From Fasciolopsis buskii (taxonomy: Eukaryota > Platyhelminthes > Trematoda > Plagiorchiida > Fasciolidae), in the NCBI GenBank assembly GCA_008360955.1, contig LUCM01005749.1:231313-295312 (forward strand): a stretch of 64,000 bases of DNA. The letters run 5' to 3'. Made by a program: the position numbers and the translations under genes. The notes beneath the pieces are model-generated. The model saw only the letters and a program-made list of their open reading frames with translations, ran no database searches and was not told the DNA's origin. Below, piece after piece: positions 1-13,955 of the stretch (its first letter is position 1; each line of letters begins with the position of its first letter).

Positions 1-189
1 TTGCATGCACAAACAAGCTGAGTTTGCTTGTCGCCCAAACGCATGTGTAGCTTGGCGGTTCAATCCAAAGCATTCTGCATTTTTGTCCGATCTTAGACAA
101 AAACAGGAATCACTGCACAATCTGGGAAAGAACATGTGGAACTGTCAAACCGAGAAACGACACAAGACATTGGGGAGGAGCTGTCAACT

Positions 190-250
190 GTATAGTATAG
201 TATAGCATAGTACAGTATAGTGTTGCACTGTACTGTGTTGTATTTTATAG
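190..250. repeat. Degenerate pentanucleotide repeat (TATAG-like)
   Basis: About twelve five-base units run in register (tatag, catag, tacag, tgttg, cactg, tactg), decaying to the right. The tract lies just beyond the 3' side of the CR1-like fragment that is read leftwards from about 1310. Non-LTR elements of this class often end in short tandem repeats, so it may be the element's own 3' tail; that link is an inference. Confidence 0.6.
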
Positions 251-376
251 ACTATTGCGTACAAAAAATAATGTCGCATTTCAGTCAAAAATTTGGGGAA
301 AACAATAAAATGATTGCACTCTTTATGTCATAAAAACGGGATAAAACTCACCAAGGAATGGAATGTTCAGAGGACG

Positions 377-1330
377 TTATGATTGGTTGCTCATGAAATC
401 GGCTAAAACACGGTCACGGTTTGTTAAGATGCCTGATAAATATGGAACGAAAAGTGGATTGGGTTGAAATACGAGAGCGGCACTTTGAAAGGTCGTTGTG
501 CAGAGGATGCGTGGGATCAGAAAGAATTTTATAAGCAAATTTCTCACATGCTGATGACTGCTGATCACATAGATTGAAGGACAACTCAGTTACAGATATG
601 AAAGACACATGGCTGATAACTGATAGCCTCCGGCGAACAATTTTAAAGATTTTTTTGAGTAAATCTGGATATATAACAGGAGAACAGTAAAGAAGGATTG
701 GAAAAAGACATCGGTAAACAAATCGGGGACGGTGCTTTGTGCCAACTTGTAGTATCGAAGCTTTCTGATTTGAAATGACAACCGTCAGAGGTTATTTACA
801 CAGGTAAAAATGTGAGTAGTCCACCTCAGGATTTTATCAATAGTAACTCCTAAATATTTTGCGAAATCAACCTTGCTAAGTGTTTCTGAGTTGATGGAAG
901 ACGTTTTGGATGGGTAGACTGACTAAGAGAGAGAGAACAGACATCCAAAACATTTGGACGTGTTGAGATTTGAACCAGCTCGTGCAGATAAATCGTAAGT
1001 AGAAGATACGTTGTTGGAAAATCTTTGAAAATCATCGTTGTTCAAAACGCCTTGAGAGAGCACACTTAAACAGATAACGGGGGGAGCTAGTTGATAAGTC
1101 GCTTATGTAAGTAAAGAAGAGGTACAGTGAAAGAACAGCACCTTGCAGCACGCCTGAATTGTTGATCAACGGTTTTGAAGTTTTGCCGTCCATTCGCGTG
1201 CTCTGTGTTCGGTTCGTAAAGTAATCAGACAGCCACGCTAATAAAGAATTGGAACAACCCAATGTTTCCAGTTTGCGAAGTAGAAGAGACCGTGGAACAG
1301 AATCGAACACCGACGAATAGTCTAGAAATT
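377..1330 (-). pseudogene. CR1-like non-LTR retrotransposon, 3' half of RT ORF, decayed (copy 1)
   Basis: Read on the minus strand, 1310 to about 1035 encodes a reverse-transcriptase segment beginning FDSVPRSLLLRKLETLG, followed by a WLSDYFTNRTQ block and a SGVLQGAVLS block. This is the CR1/jockey order: FDxVPH, then WL..FLT.R.Q, then SGVPQGSVLGP. The catalytic YADD box that should follow is not readable (a frame break near 1032). Further left, in other frames, come a KYLGVTIDKIL-like block (about 870-820) and the C-terminal tail (about 600-380) with ILSDPTHPLHNDL and DRVLADFMSNQS before a stop. Stops and shifts separate these pieces and the 5' part is absent, so this is a 5'-truncated dead copy. 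The tail recurs at 15.7, 16.7 and 24.0 kb. The family assignment is by motif recall; a related non-LTR clade is possible. Confidence 0.8.
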
Positions 1331-4300
1331 CGCAACGAACATATTTTACGATGGATTCCAGTCGAAGTTGATTGAAGTTTTGCAGGCGTCATACCGACAA
1401 TTTTGACTTGTATTCTATTATTACTGTTCATTTATGACTAGCTGTAAACGAGCTGATAAATCTTTATCTAAACTAGTCGAAAATGAAACATATGTCGGTA
1501 AAATGAATTGCTGCATTTGGGCTTGTATCCTGGGAAGCTAACCTGTTTAAAATTTTGCCTTGAAAATGGCGTTTGTCGTGAAATGTGGCATATCAGTAGA
1601 TGCCGTTTATTGCGACAAATAAGGGCTTGGTAAACATTCGATTGATATCAAAAATTGGTAATAATTGTGGTTTGTTTATTGTTTATGCTAGTAGTTTTAA
1701 GTTATTTGAACTCCAGCTGGTAGCTGTTTGTATGTAGCTCAACACATAGGAGAATGCAAAAACCGCCAACCGCGATGTTCCCTCACCTGTTGTCCTCATA
1801 GTGGGGACACTTTCACCTCATCGGGTATCGTGTTGTTTATCTGGTATTTAGAAAGATATGTGGCACGGGGCAACGCGCACGGACATGTCCACTAGTGAAC
1901 CTGACACGTTTCACATTGTTCTATGAGCATTTGTGCTGCCGCTGCGGTGAGAAGGGAATTTGGTCCTACTTCGAATGACCGAGAAAGAATCTGCCACTCT
2001 AGAGGTAGCTCGTCTCGATCCAATGCACCTCATTTACTTCAAATGGCGTCTGGCTCAAGAAGAATTGGGACAAGATTAGTATTTTGTGACTCAACCTTCG
2101 ATAATCACTACGGGTGATACTGAATCTGATATTCTAGTCAGAAGTTGATTAGGATTTATGCAGACTAACCCTTGATTTATTCCTCGAGGGAGCCCGATTT
2201 CCTTCATTCACTAGTTGGACGCCACCCAATTGCTGTTAACAAGGACTTTCTTTAGGAAACTTTGAATGTTCACTATGTATTTTTTTTGCACGGAGAAGAG
2301 CCACGTATTTCTTCTTCAGTTATTACGTTTGAACATGCAGGCGAATTCGTCTTCTGGTTTGCGCTTTCTCGTTTTTAACTCGCCCTGGAATTTAGATCAA
2401 ACTCGATGATATTGTTAATTGGTCCTATTTCCGTTCGCTGAGTTAGAATGCGTCAAGACGCCACCATGTTCGACTTTCATCATTATATTTACTCCTTGAA
2501 TCCGGTAAACGTTGTTGTGCTCTGGAAAACGCGCGGCTAAGCTGTTCCTTCCCTTATCTTAGGATTTCGTTGGGAAACGCAATCAGGTAAATACGGCAAT
2601 GCCTAATACAACGAGCTTCGCTTGACTTGGCTTTATGGCTTGATTTCTTTGAAGTATACGTTTAACTCCGATGGCTGTTTATGTAGATTATGCGTCTTTT
2701 TCTGCCATTTGGCCAATCGCTAATAGAACAAATATTGGACACGTTGCTGCGAAATATTCCTTTCTTGCTCCTCATCAACCTCACATTTCAAATTACCGTA
2801 TGTTACCATTTGTTTCGAAGGAGTGGAGTGATTTATGGTCAGGGCAGTTCCATCAATAATGGATACTAAACTGGAAGTAAACGTATTATACAGAACTGGA
2901 TGAAAGATTGATCATAGTTATGGAACGACTAACACATTTGGGTGCATAGTGAAATGCTGAGGCAAGATAGCGTAAGCATTTAAGTGACTTTCTTGGGCAT
3001 GTTTGTTGCTAATTTTATGACAACTCGCTTGAAGCTTGTGCCAGTTGCCATGACCGGCTCTGTTCAAGCCATCGGCATCCTGGCTTTTCATCCGAAAATT
3101 TGTGGATTCGATTTTGCCTACTTACACGACCACATTCTGCAGTTGGAAGCCTTTGTTAGCCACAGTTTACTTCGTCAAATGATGTACATTGTTAGCGTAT
3201 CAGGTAGAGAAAGTAAAAATTACCAAAACTGAAACCATCTCGTGATTCGGAAGTTTAACGTGAAAACGATCTTCATAGTTTCTTTTGACGCCCACTGGTT
3301 TCTAAATAGCACGAGAACTTATTAGAAATACCATTTCAAACAATGATCATCGTCAAGATGCGAACGGAAGATGATTTCAATGTCTGCGCTTTTGCTGGAT
3401 TTTGGACAAAATATTATCCACATCATCGTGGCGCCAGTATTCACAATAAATCACCCATATCTGGCTGTCTAAATGGCAAGTTCAGTTTCGTATTTGTCTT
3501 TTCACCGCAATACGTTTGATGTTGTTTTCATTACCGTTTGCGGGATCTCACGTGCCCCGGTGAATTCGTCGTTGCCTGAGCGCAATCGTTTCTGCTGGGA
3601 GACTATTCTGCTTTCGGGTTCGTTTAAGCCATAGTTGCAGCCTGCTTCTATTATTTGATCCGCACCAAAGGGACAAACCACTCAAACGGAATATCGAATT
3701 CTCTCGCGTTCATTATTGTATCAACTGATCGTGCTGAGATTCGTCAAAAAGTATCCGTTGAACTGTTGTTGCAGCTTGCGGTTATTCCAATCAAGCGGTT
3801 TACTGTGTGGTTTGCTGGATAACTGTTACATCATTATTGTGTATTATATTGTTGTGCAGCCGTGTATTCTTCATGTTTCCATGCGGAATGATGAGACAAA
3901 TGTAGTTCCTCCTGACCAATTAACCGATCAAGAAGAAATGAAACATTTTGTCATTTAGAATGTGATATTATTGGTGTACTGTACAGCTTGCTGAGTCACA
4001 TTGAACCAGAAGCAATACGGGGCGGTCAGCGACCTACACGGCCCATGGATAACACGTTAGTATCCACTGGAAAGCAACGTGGGTTGGCTTCGGGATAAGT
4101 GTTTGCTCCAGTCTTACTCTCGAAGATGTTAGTTTGAAAAAATACACAAACGGTTCAATCGAAATGCGCCTATTTTAGTCGTTAGCAATATTTTGGTGAA
4201 CGTTGATTTCTGCCACGCTAGAATCTCATTTGAATCGTTAGGAGCGTGAGTGATTGGACAGAAGAATACCGGGTACGCATACCTAAAGAGCGGCAATGAC

Positions 4301-5148
4301 CGCGAAACCGGTCGTGAGCTTCCGGAAAATATTGTTCACCAATCCATACAGGAAACATACTGCTGAGAAGCGAAACTAATATTTTCGGGGCTTCTGCCCT
4401 TTTTCTGAAGGTTGGTTTTGCCTGACCGACGTAAATTCCTCGACGAAATGCCATGTAAGACTTAAATAGAAATTGCAATGTCTTTCATTTTGCGAATGAA
4501 CGATGAGATGGAAGCCACCAGAATCTTGAATATGAACTAGCATGTATTACTTTTGACCAAACCTCACGACGGAGGTGCATGCTAACTGGTTTTTTTCGGT
4601 TACAGAAAGGGAACGAACACGAATATCTATGCTTAATCTTCGATAACATAGGCTAGATATCACTGAGCGATCGCACACAGTAGAAACTTAAGCGGGAAGG
4701 TTAAAAGTTTGCATGGCAAGCGTCCCAGCTGAAACCCACTGCAAATTCACCGATAGCTCAGTGATTTATTGAGTGTGGCTCATCTTCCATGTAACGTCAT
4801 TGTAGTTCTTCGTATACCGCAGGCTAGACAAGGTCCACTAGAAAAGATGTGCGACCCGTTTAACTGGTCGTCTTCTTGTCGGGAACAACGATGTTGCCCT
4901 GCTCATCGTGCTCTGTTCTGAGACAACCGTAGGCGTTTCCTTCGAGTAAAAAGGCATACGCTAAGCTTCCGAACCGAGTGATGCAACAATCGCCTTTGAA
5001 ATCATGTAAGTGGAACGAAAACTGAGAATGTGAAGGAGTCATGAAAAGCCTGCACACGTGTTGAATCCTGCGAAAAGCGTCCTTTTGTCTTTCTGGTGAT
5101 TTTTCAGCCTTGGTTCCAGTGGTACAAGATTGGTACACAGATTGTTAC

Positions 5149-5178
5149 TATATATATATATATATATGTATATGCATT
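5149..5178. repeat. (AT)n microsatellite
   Basis: A TA dinucleotide run broken by a single G near its right end. Confidence 0.9.
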
Positions 5179-6030
5179 TGTATATGCAGTTATGCGCACA
5201 TCAGTTTGTGAAAGAAAAGTGAACGTTAGGATCGTAATGGCTGATACATTTGGGCAGTTCACGTTTTTAATCCTCGGGTGGGTTTAATCCAGAACTAACG
5301 CTCTTAGGGAGGAGTATATCAAAATTGTTACTCACTTAAAAACGTTATTCGCTTTTAATTTTGAACAACATCTGATCGCCGTGGCAATTGATGAGATCAA
5401 AATTGCTGCTTTCCCAAAGAGTATAAACGAACAATCTTGGCGATTGCTGGGTCCAATTATATCTGTGACACTAAGTGAAATCATTCGTTTAGCAAAAAAT
5501 AGATTTACTCTATTTGTTTAACACTAACGCGGTAACGGGATGCAAAAAACGAATGTTCCAGTTACTGTACGCATTTGTCTGGATGAATAATTCAATTTGT
5601 ACTCAGACAACGAAACCCTGGAACTCGGGCACAGTTGCATTCTCTCGTGGTGATAGGCAATGTCAGTTTCAAGCGGCAACGAATATTATCACACGTGATA
5701 ACTGGAAACCGTTATAAGAATTGATCTGGTCAAATCGCTTCTCATTTAGCCATCAGTGAATCACATAATTGGTGAACGGATTAGGTCGTTTCTTGGGTGG
5801 TCAAATGCGATTGCTATGAGATTAGACTATTCCGCAAGTATCCTGATAGCCGGATGCAGTGTGAACTATAAGAAGTGCGAAAACAGTTTTTTTCGTTTAG
5901 GAAAGATCAAGACAGTTCATTCCCTGTACATCACTGAACCGGTTAGATAAATCGAATCCGTGGGCACAATATCCGAGACAAGGCGCATCGAAATTCCAGA
6001 ACAAAAAAATAGACTGTCTGGTAGTCTACG

Positions 6031-6064
6031 CAACACACACACACACCCACACACGCACACACAT
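6031..6064. repeat. (CA)n microsatellite, interrupted
   Basis: A run of CA units with two short interruptions (CCCAC and CGCAC). Confidence 0.9.
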
Positions 6065-7140
6065 GAAAATGTTATCCGACACATTTGAGAACAAAATTTC
6101 TTTTGTAGACAAATTTATCGCTGTTTTTCTGGGGGGAGGGGTCCAATTGGATCTTAAATGGGTTCAAAACGAATTTCATGTATAAATACGCACGAGCCGT
6201 GGCAGAAAATTAAAAGAGGGTAGGGATTAGAAAATGGGGAGAAAAACATGCACTTACGTTGGTTTGGCCACACGAATAATTGCGTCATTTTCCTCCTTAC
6301 GTCACTGACTGTCCATGGTGCCCGTAGTTTCTCTATGGTCATTGTGTTACATGAAACTAGGCGGTTGTGCAAGGTAACCTCAACCCAGGAATTAGAGTAA
6401 AAGACTAAGGGTTCCGGACGGCAAGATGAAACAGGATTTTTACAGTCGGCTCGGATTCCGCCCACCTGCGGTCCACTTCACACGTCTTTTGATCGCCTTA
6501 AGTCAACAGGGCAAGGCACATGTATCGCTTTCGAGTGTATCCTTAATAAAACTTTATGCGTTTGAATCCTTACTGGTTTGGTACAGTGTGTCATCTGTAG
6601 GCATCCAATGATCTGCTGTATAGTTGTTTTGTTCTTATCAGAGTTCACCAACATCAAAAATTGAAGATGAACTGGAAACGAATGAATGTGAACCAATCCA
6701 TGTATCCATTGCGCTAATCGCGCAGACTGTTGTCTGTTTATTGTGATCAAACACTTGAAATAACATCTACCAGTGCTGTTCTGCGCGGCCGCGGGTTGCT
6801 AGCTCAAATGATCGGTTCCCACGACAGATAACTTTTGTGTATACGTCCTAAATACGACGAAATTTTAAAACAGATTCACAAAATTAGATTCTGTGATTGA
6901 TATGAGCAGTATGAGATTACTTACTTTCCGCAAAAGATGACAGGTAGGTGCTATATCATTTGGTAAATTTTGCCTAATTGTTGAAAGTCCTGAAAGACAG
7001 CATAATGACTGTGGATTTCGGCACATTCGGTCATTTCAGTTTGGACGTGATAAATCGGCACTACTTGTGTGGACTGTACAATGCGTTCATGTTTTCCTAA
7101 TAGTCGGATGGACAATACGAAAGCGTCATAAATGGTTCCC

Positions 7141-7163
7141 TATTTCTATTCTATTCTATTCTT
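7141..7163. repeat. (CTATT)n pentamer repeat
   Basis: Between four and five tandem CTATT units, the first with one substitution. It has no recognised element beside it. Confidence 0.75.
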
Positions 7164-10100
7164 GAGGCAAATCAATACATGACATGGGACACCAGTTCCG
7201 TTTGGCTGGGAATAGGTGCCAGCTTACGTTAGGTATTGCGATTAAACGTTCATGAAATACCAATAATATTTTATCAAAACATGCATATTTGGGACCACTT
7301 CTACGGGTAGACACAATGGATGGCTGGACATGCTAAAAGGCAAAGAAGCCCTCCAGTGTCGTTAACCAGTCGTGGCTAGTGCACGTGTAGAACAACAAGT
7401 GGGGGACCGAACACGAAATGCATCTAGCAAACACCTAGAAGACAGCAATTGGGCAAAATGAGCAAGTTGTTCACAAAGCATTCAGTTTAGTCAAAGAGTA
7501 ATCGTAGAAAATAACCGGATGACACGGGTGTAGCTATGAGTGCAGTTTTCCATTTGACTCGTTAGTGTGAATCCATTCATTTAAGCTCGACTTTACTCAT
7601 TAGTTACTTTCCCCCAAAATAATCACGTTGTTCCGTACATGCATGCCGAATCTGTTGGATATCAACAGTCTTTCCTACCGATTTACGTTAGACTATTGGC
7701 CCTTAAACTAGTAAAACTTAATACTCACATATGAGTCCGGTCGATTCATGTTAGCGTGACCTTGAAAAAGACGAATACTTTTTATTACCATTAGAGTGAT
7801 TGCATTAAAACTCTTTTCGGCTGCCGCAATCAATTTCCAAACGAGGCAGAATTATACATTTTTGATATTCAAATTAGGCAACGGCATTACAAATTTGGAT
7901 TCGATGGAGGACTGCCCGCTATGAATGAATACCCGACAGTATTCGCTCACGGTGTAGTTACATCATTGCTCTTTAACAGGTTATTGCAAGTCCAATCTGG
8001 AGGAGGCTTAGACTACTGAAGAAAACTTTTTCAATACCTTGCCTCATCGGCCTACATTTATCTAACCATTCCAAAATTATGTCTATGTGTTATTTTTTTA
8101 ACAACTGCACATTGATAGCTTACTCTCCTGGTTCTGAATATCACTTCCGTTTCAAGGTTTGCATCAATAGTGGTTGAATTTGTTTACTTTATGCGCTTGT
8201 GTTACTGACCTCGTGAATTATCAAAACTTGGGGCTATGAAGAGTCAGAAGGAATAGTGCTGAAGTCTTCGTACCGCGGACTTTGTTGTTTGGTGTAATCG
8301 GTGTTCTGGCGATTGAGAATCTCGATCTTTGCGTGTGGCTCTCGTTTGTGCTTGAGAGGTGTACGCAGTCAGGAATACAAACTGTGCATATTAATCTCGC
8401 ATTTGTCATCATTTGCCTACTTGATAGACAAACATTTTTTGTCCCGATCAGGTGGAATCAACTGACACGACGTAGCAAAGTGCCAGGGGCAGCGATAAAA
8501 GATTCCATGGTATCGAATTATTGTAACCCAATATTCATTAGGCTATTCCAATGTGTACTGGAAACAAAATGCCTGTTTGTAAATGAAGAAGAAATCAATC
8601 AAATTTATTTGGCCAACTGACCCCGACTGGTGTCGCTGCAAACTCATGAAGTTCTCATATTTCTCTAAAAGATGTATAAAGCATTACAAATGTAGCAGTT
8701 GGTTAACTTGTAATTCTTTCCTAATTGTTTTACACTTTTGACCAAGTGGAGTACAAATTAGTCATTACATTTTGCTCACTTCTTCCCTGTTAAACATTGA
8801 CCGTATTTTTCATTGTTTGATTGCTTCATTACTTCTTGTTTGCATATGCACAAAAAGACCGGGTTAGTGAATGCGAATATGACCGCGAAAACCTTAAAAA
8901 GAGCGTCATTTCACACGGATGAATGAATCCCTCGCAATTCAAAATTTGTCATTTTTATCAAACTCATCAAAATGTCTTGCGCCATTACCTTGCTACCCGT
9001 CTGTTTTCCCATAATGTTTCCTGACTCAGTGACTAATTTCAGCCCGTACACTTCCTCTCTTATGATTAGTAGTGGCTATTATGTGGCATTCAGGTCATAT
9101 GCAGAAATGCTGTGCTGAATGAATACATCAATGAAAGAATCGAAAGCTGCGCGGGTGCAGAGATCCTCCGTCTCGGTTTGAATTGGCCGGCTAGTAATTC
9201 GACGAAGGTAGTACTGAGTACAATTAATTGGGTTGTTGGATGAGGTTCGACTAACAGACGGGGATGCTCCCACTGTCCAACAATTGTTAAACAGTATGAC
9301 AGTTTGGTAGATGTTTCGAGTTTCTAGAGTGTCGGCAGTGCATTTTATCAAACTCCGAAACGGATACGCATGATAGAGCCTGATAAGCTGGCCGAATATA
9401 TATAGATATACTGGATTATAAAACGTCCATATTTATTCCCCCGGTTAACTTGTCGTTTGATGAACAAGTGTTTCGAAGACTAAAATAGAATGGCGATTTT
9501 CTATTCGGTTCAGAAACAAAGAAAAGTTTTTGAGGAGGACATCTAAAATTAAAGTTTGTTTTTTTGGAGTATTCCAGCCGAATTTGACTTAGAAAAAAAC
9601 CAATGATTCCGTTCATTTTTATTCCTTCCAGTAAAAACTAGACTGCCCGTTATGAGATGAAGACTAAGTTATTCAAAGGGGTCTGTTGAATATGGTTTTT
9701 TTACCAGTATTTTTGGCTCGCTGAAATTCGCACACACGTATGTAATTTAGACTGGCGTGGAAAGTGAAACATGCAGTAAGCTAACTTTCCAGGAACAGCC
9801 AACATTTGTAAGCATTGAACGGTCCTTCACTCGTTTCTACTCATATCAGGATAGTCTGTGAATGACAGCAGAAAACAATTGGTAAAACCTACCGCTGAAG
9901 ATAAGTGAGAGTAATCGTTCAAGGTCAGACCAGATAAAATAGCCTGTGGTTTATTGTCTTTCAATAAACGTTCTCTGAAGTTGGTGAGCAATTACAATTT
10001 GACTCGGTTTTGCACAGGAAAAGTGAGAACATTTTGTTTTGCTGCGAAACGAATTTATAAACATCAAGAACAACTTGATCAGATTGAATTATTTCGCACT

Positions 10101-11294
10101 CAAGGTTTATTTTGACAAGTATCAGAATAGTCGTATAGGAAGCCCACATACGCACTAACCATCCCAACGTCAAACTTACCGACCGAAGTCGAATAGGCTG
10201 CATTTTACTTTCCGAGCAGATGTTGTACAATTGAACCAGCGTGGACAATGTGCTCGAAAGCGGATTGTATTGTGCTAATCACTATTTATGTGACACGATA
10301 ATTAGCATAGTTTCAGTCATTGGGTTATCCTCATGGATTACCTCCTTTCTTCTCCTGTTCAGAAACCCCGGTTGGAATTTACCAGTCTGAGGTGTTCATG
10401 GCGCAGCCGTCACATCCACGTGTTGGTCAAAGGCCGGGTTTGCACCATAGCAGCAGAGTCAATTCAGCTATACAATTCAGAAATGGAGCAATTTAGGCTG
10501 GGCGAGATCTACAAACACTGCCAGTGTTTTGAACACTAGTGTGTTCGTAGTACTGAAAGAATATGCTTGGAAAGTTTTGTAGCTTAATGGCTAGGCACAA
10601 GAAACTAAACTCGCGGTTGAAAAATGAATTTAAATTGATTAGATTAACGTGGCATTTGGGACGCGTTTGGCGCATGTCCATGGTATTCTACCCTCGTGAT
10701 AACCTGTCCTCCTGGGCCACCTTGTGTTTTGTTTATGGGTTCAAGTAGTACACCGAAATCAAGGCAAACATATTTATAAACAGGTGGACTGGGCCATTTG
10801 GGATGAAATTGAGTGGTCCACTCACGAACGAACTTGGGAGATGTTGCAGCGATGGGGCACAATAGCTGGGTCATCACCGTTCTTGCTTTCTCAGTCTTTC
10901 TTTTTTCCGCGTCCAACTTTTTCGTACAGACGACCTTCCACTTTTTTTCGTTCATTTCCCCTTCATGTCCAAGGTGGCCATCAAAGGCTTTATGTATCAG
11001 AACAAGTCTAACGGCTGTAAGACTGGACTGAATTGGTTAGGAAATTGTCATTCCTTTGCAAGCATTACAAATATTCTGAATAATGAAACCCGTAACTGAA
11101 GTTCATATAGTTTGTTCCTGGACTATGTGCAGCCAGGTTCGATGATTTCACGAAAGGATAAAGATCCTTTTTGGTTCACAAAACAGCATAACAAGGTTTC
11201 CGAAAACGAATTGAAAAGCGCGAATTAATGCGCTCTTTTTGGTTTTCTAAGCGGATAATCGAATATGATCATGAGATTCAAACATAAGTATCTG

Positions 11295-11397
11295 GGGCTG
11301 GAACCCTCGCACCACCGATCAATTCCGCCACTCGGCAGCTCTCTGTTGGTCGAGACCTCCTTCCTAGCGGTCGCTTCCTGAATAAAGGAAGTTAAAG
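11295..11397 (+). repeat. tRNA-derived SINE, 5'-truncated diverged copy
   Basis: The segment starts within the box B region (gaaccctcgcaccaccg) and continues through the family body (gtcaacttccccacttggca in better copies, about four differences here) and the CTCTGTTGG block to the TTCCTGAA and AGGAAGT motifs. The tRNA-like head is missing. An extra direct repetition of the TTCCT block is present near 11370-11380. Confidence 0.65.
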
Positions 11398-12780
11398 CAT
11401 ATAAAGTAATCCTCAAAACGGAGTATTTGCGTACTTTGAGGAACTTTGATTAACCTTCTTCAGTTCAAGCACCATTATTGGTCGAAACTGTTCTGTGCCA
11501 GCGAGTGACAAAATATCTTAGATCCTATTCATTATTATTTATCAATAGTGAAAATTAATCGGATAGAGACTACCGGTTGGAAGCATGCATAAAAGTACGG
11601 GGTACGTCAGTGCATCTTGCGGTATTCTACTGTACGAAATTGTCTGGCCGGACGTTCAGATTCTCATCGGAATTGTAGAGACAACTAAAGAACGGAAAAT
11701 TCAACGAATTATGGATTGTGTAAATGAAAAGAATGGTCCAACTAAGCGGTTTGATGGCTTGTTTGCTCTCAAAACAAGGGCCAAACCGGTTAAAGTTAGA
11801 AAAATTATTCGGAACAATTTATTTAATCAGATTTCCCATTGCCTCAGGGCAGTATCCGAAGAAGGATGCTAGGAATCCGAAGGCGTTACACTTAACGAGA
11901 AAACTTAATTTATCTCGTGGGACCGATCATTAGGTGACGATGAACCTAGCCGTATGAACAGCAGTCACAAAAATTCACACCAATATATGATTAGGAAGGT
12001 GGATTCTTTTCAATCTCCAAAACCAAATTAGTTGACGAGGAAATGTTCAAATATTGTTCAGTATACAGTTTACAGTAAGGCTACTCGCTTCCATTCGATT
12101 TTCGCTTCCCCAAGAGAAATAATAAAAGAATTCTCTGAATGATGCGCGGTAGAGCGGAAACGGAAACTTTGAACATTCTTGCGTCAATGCGTGCCTCCTC
12201 GGAGAATTACTGATCGCGTAGCATGAGCATCCGTGCTTATTCCACTCTTGGTCGATGAATCCCATCAAACAAACGGTCTTTGGTGAAATCCGTGATCTGA
12301 GGGATTGCGATTCGTTGATCAAATTTTAACAACCCTTTGGTTGGGATAAGTACGCAAATTTAAAACTATGCTTCTCAACCAGCCGAATGTACATACAAAT
12401 ACGTGAAAATTTACTTCCACCCGCATAACCGTTGGGGTTTTTCTCAAGTACAACTAAACGGAAGCGACTTCCCATATAAAATATTTTGATCATTTTACCG
12501 CTGGGTGAAGAAAGGTAATCTCCAAAATATTTCAGTGTTTCTTTGAAACGGGGTTTTTTTCGCAATTTTTGGTCAAACGTGCTACGTAGCATCTACTGTC
12601 AAACGGATAGACGATGATGAGATTCACATTTCATAAAATCTTTCCACTTCTAAATTACTAGACGGTCACTAAGCCCCGAGGTTAGGTCAGAATCTAAAAC
12701 CACCGAATCACCAGTAACGCAAGCACGAACAAGAAAATATATATACTGGTTCATGCTATCCCGTTCAACTGTTTCCATCA
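11398..12780. other. No supportable gene
   Basis: Overlapping plus-strand frames at 11585-11933 and minus-strand frames at 12047-12592 are 60-95 codons long with no recognisable domain or convincing splice signals. They are treated as chance. Confidence 0.5.
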
Positions 12781-12935
12781 TTTACTTCCTTTATTAATGA
12801 AATGACGGCGCACATCATTTTTCAGGAAGGGGGCCGCAGTCAACAGAGGGGGAAGTTGACCGGCGGTGGAAGGATTCCAACCCGCGACCTTCACGTCCAA
12901 ACGCCACGACCCTATCCGTCTGTCCATTGCCGGCC
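12781..12935 (-). repeat. tRNA-derived SINE, inverted copy
   Basis: Read on the minus strand: remnants of the tRNA-like head at the right end (about 12933-12866, with GGCAATGG for GGCGGTGG), a box B with one change (ggttggaatcc), the body with GGTCAACTTCC, a deletion of about 12 bases where CACTTGGCAGCC normally stands, then CTGTTGACTGC, TTCCTGAAAAATGATG and a terminal ATTAATAAAGGAAGT. The tail matches the copies at 25.7, 33.7, 43.2 and 44.3 kb. Confidence 0.8.
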
Positions 12936-13408
12936 AATTCAATACATCTAGCCAACTTCCATCTGGCACATTAGTCCATTTAAGTCTTTTTTTATTTTTG
13001 TTGATGCTATCTCCCGTTATGTTGTTATCGATATTATGTTATTGTTTTTCAGATCTCGACCTATTGCATATTGTTTTATTATCCTCATGGTTATCCAGGT
13101 CTGGGATGTCTGGTGAAATTGTACACAAAAGTAATTTGTTTGTAAAATGTATCGCGATAACCGATTGCCCAGAAATGTGTGCGGGAATGAGAAGCTGTCC
13201 CACGTTTTGGGAGTTTGCAGAGAAGCGAATTAATGAGGAACTAATTCGATTTTCTCTCGACAAAGATCGTATCACATTTGAACTTATGATAGGAAACACA
13301 AGTCCCCGGGGAAGTTTGTTTTTGGTTGCAAAAATGTCAAATGCATTTAGCTTTGCCCTGAATTTCAACGTCTTCCCAAGTGTATCCGTAAACGTATTCT
13401 ATCTTTAA
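12866..13408 (+). other. 180-codon open frame starting inside a SINE; probably not a gene
   Basis: One of the longest open frames outside simple repeats. Its first 20-odd codons are the antisense of the SINE head. The remainder has a hydrophobic stretch (about residues 40-75, rich in L, S, I and V) and then a mixed region with several cysteines, without a domain I recognise. An ATG inside a repeat and overlap with a 109-codon minus-strand frame argue for chance. It is listed only because of its length. Confidence 0.1.
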
Positions 13409-13651
13409 GCAAAAATAAAGTCCAGCAACAAAGCTAGCAAAATATATTAGCAAAACAATTGTATTTTCAGATTATCCAAATGGAGAAGACTTGATGACCT
13501 CAGAACCATGGCAACCGACCGACACAACTTTGTACTTGTCAGGCTTTTAGTTAATCAAAAGGCGATCTTCCTGTGATGATAACTGACAAGCCGAAGTCGG
13601 TCTACTTCATTCGTGCGATTCAAAGCATGAAGACTTAATAGTGTTTTGTAG

Positions 13652-13683
<32 letters not shown>

Positions 13684-13685
13684 TT
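13652..13685. repeat. (AT)n microsatellite
   Basis: A TA dinucleotide run with one G interruption. Confidence 0.9.
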
Positions 13686-13730
13686 AGTCTATACATGTGT
13701 ACACACATGCAAACAGCAAGAAGAGGGTGA

Positions 13731-13955
13731 GTAGATAAATAGAAAGCGGCGGATAGATAAATAAAGAGATCAATAGAGGCAGCGAGTAGAGTGCACGGAT
13801 AGGTAGATAGACAGACAGAAAAATCAATAGACAGGTAGACAGATAGGTGGGTAGATGGATAGATAGGTAGATAGGTAGATAGGTAGATAGATAGGAGCAA
13901 ATAGATAAATAAGTAAATAGTTAGATAGGCAGACTGATCAACAAGTAGGTAGATG
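13731..13955. repeat. (GATA)n / (GACA)n / GGTA degenerate microsatellite
   Basis: About 220 bases of tetranucleotide units (taga, tagg, gaca and variants), purest at 13856-13895. The minus-strand frame reading YLSTYLPIYPST across it is an artefact of the repeat. Confidence 0.9.

Larger units (their letters stand above)
1441..11294. other. No supportable gene
   Basis: Open frames here are short (the longest is 112 codons, 8282-8620 plus) and none shows a domain, repeat or splice pattern I recognise. Only the small simple repeats listed separately stand out. The stretch is best read as intergenic or intronic DNA. Confidence 0.6.

Noticed and set aside
13731..13955. CRISPR-like or minisatellite array
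   Set aside because: Units are four bases and degenerate; there are no spacers. It is a GATA-type microsatellite.
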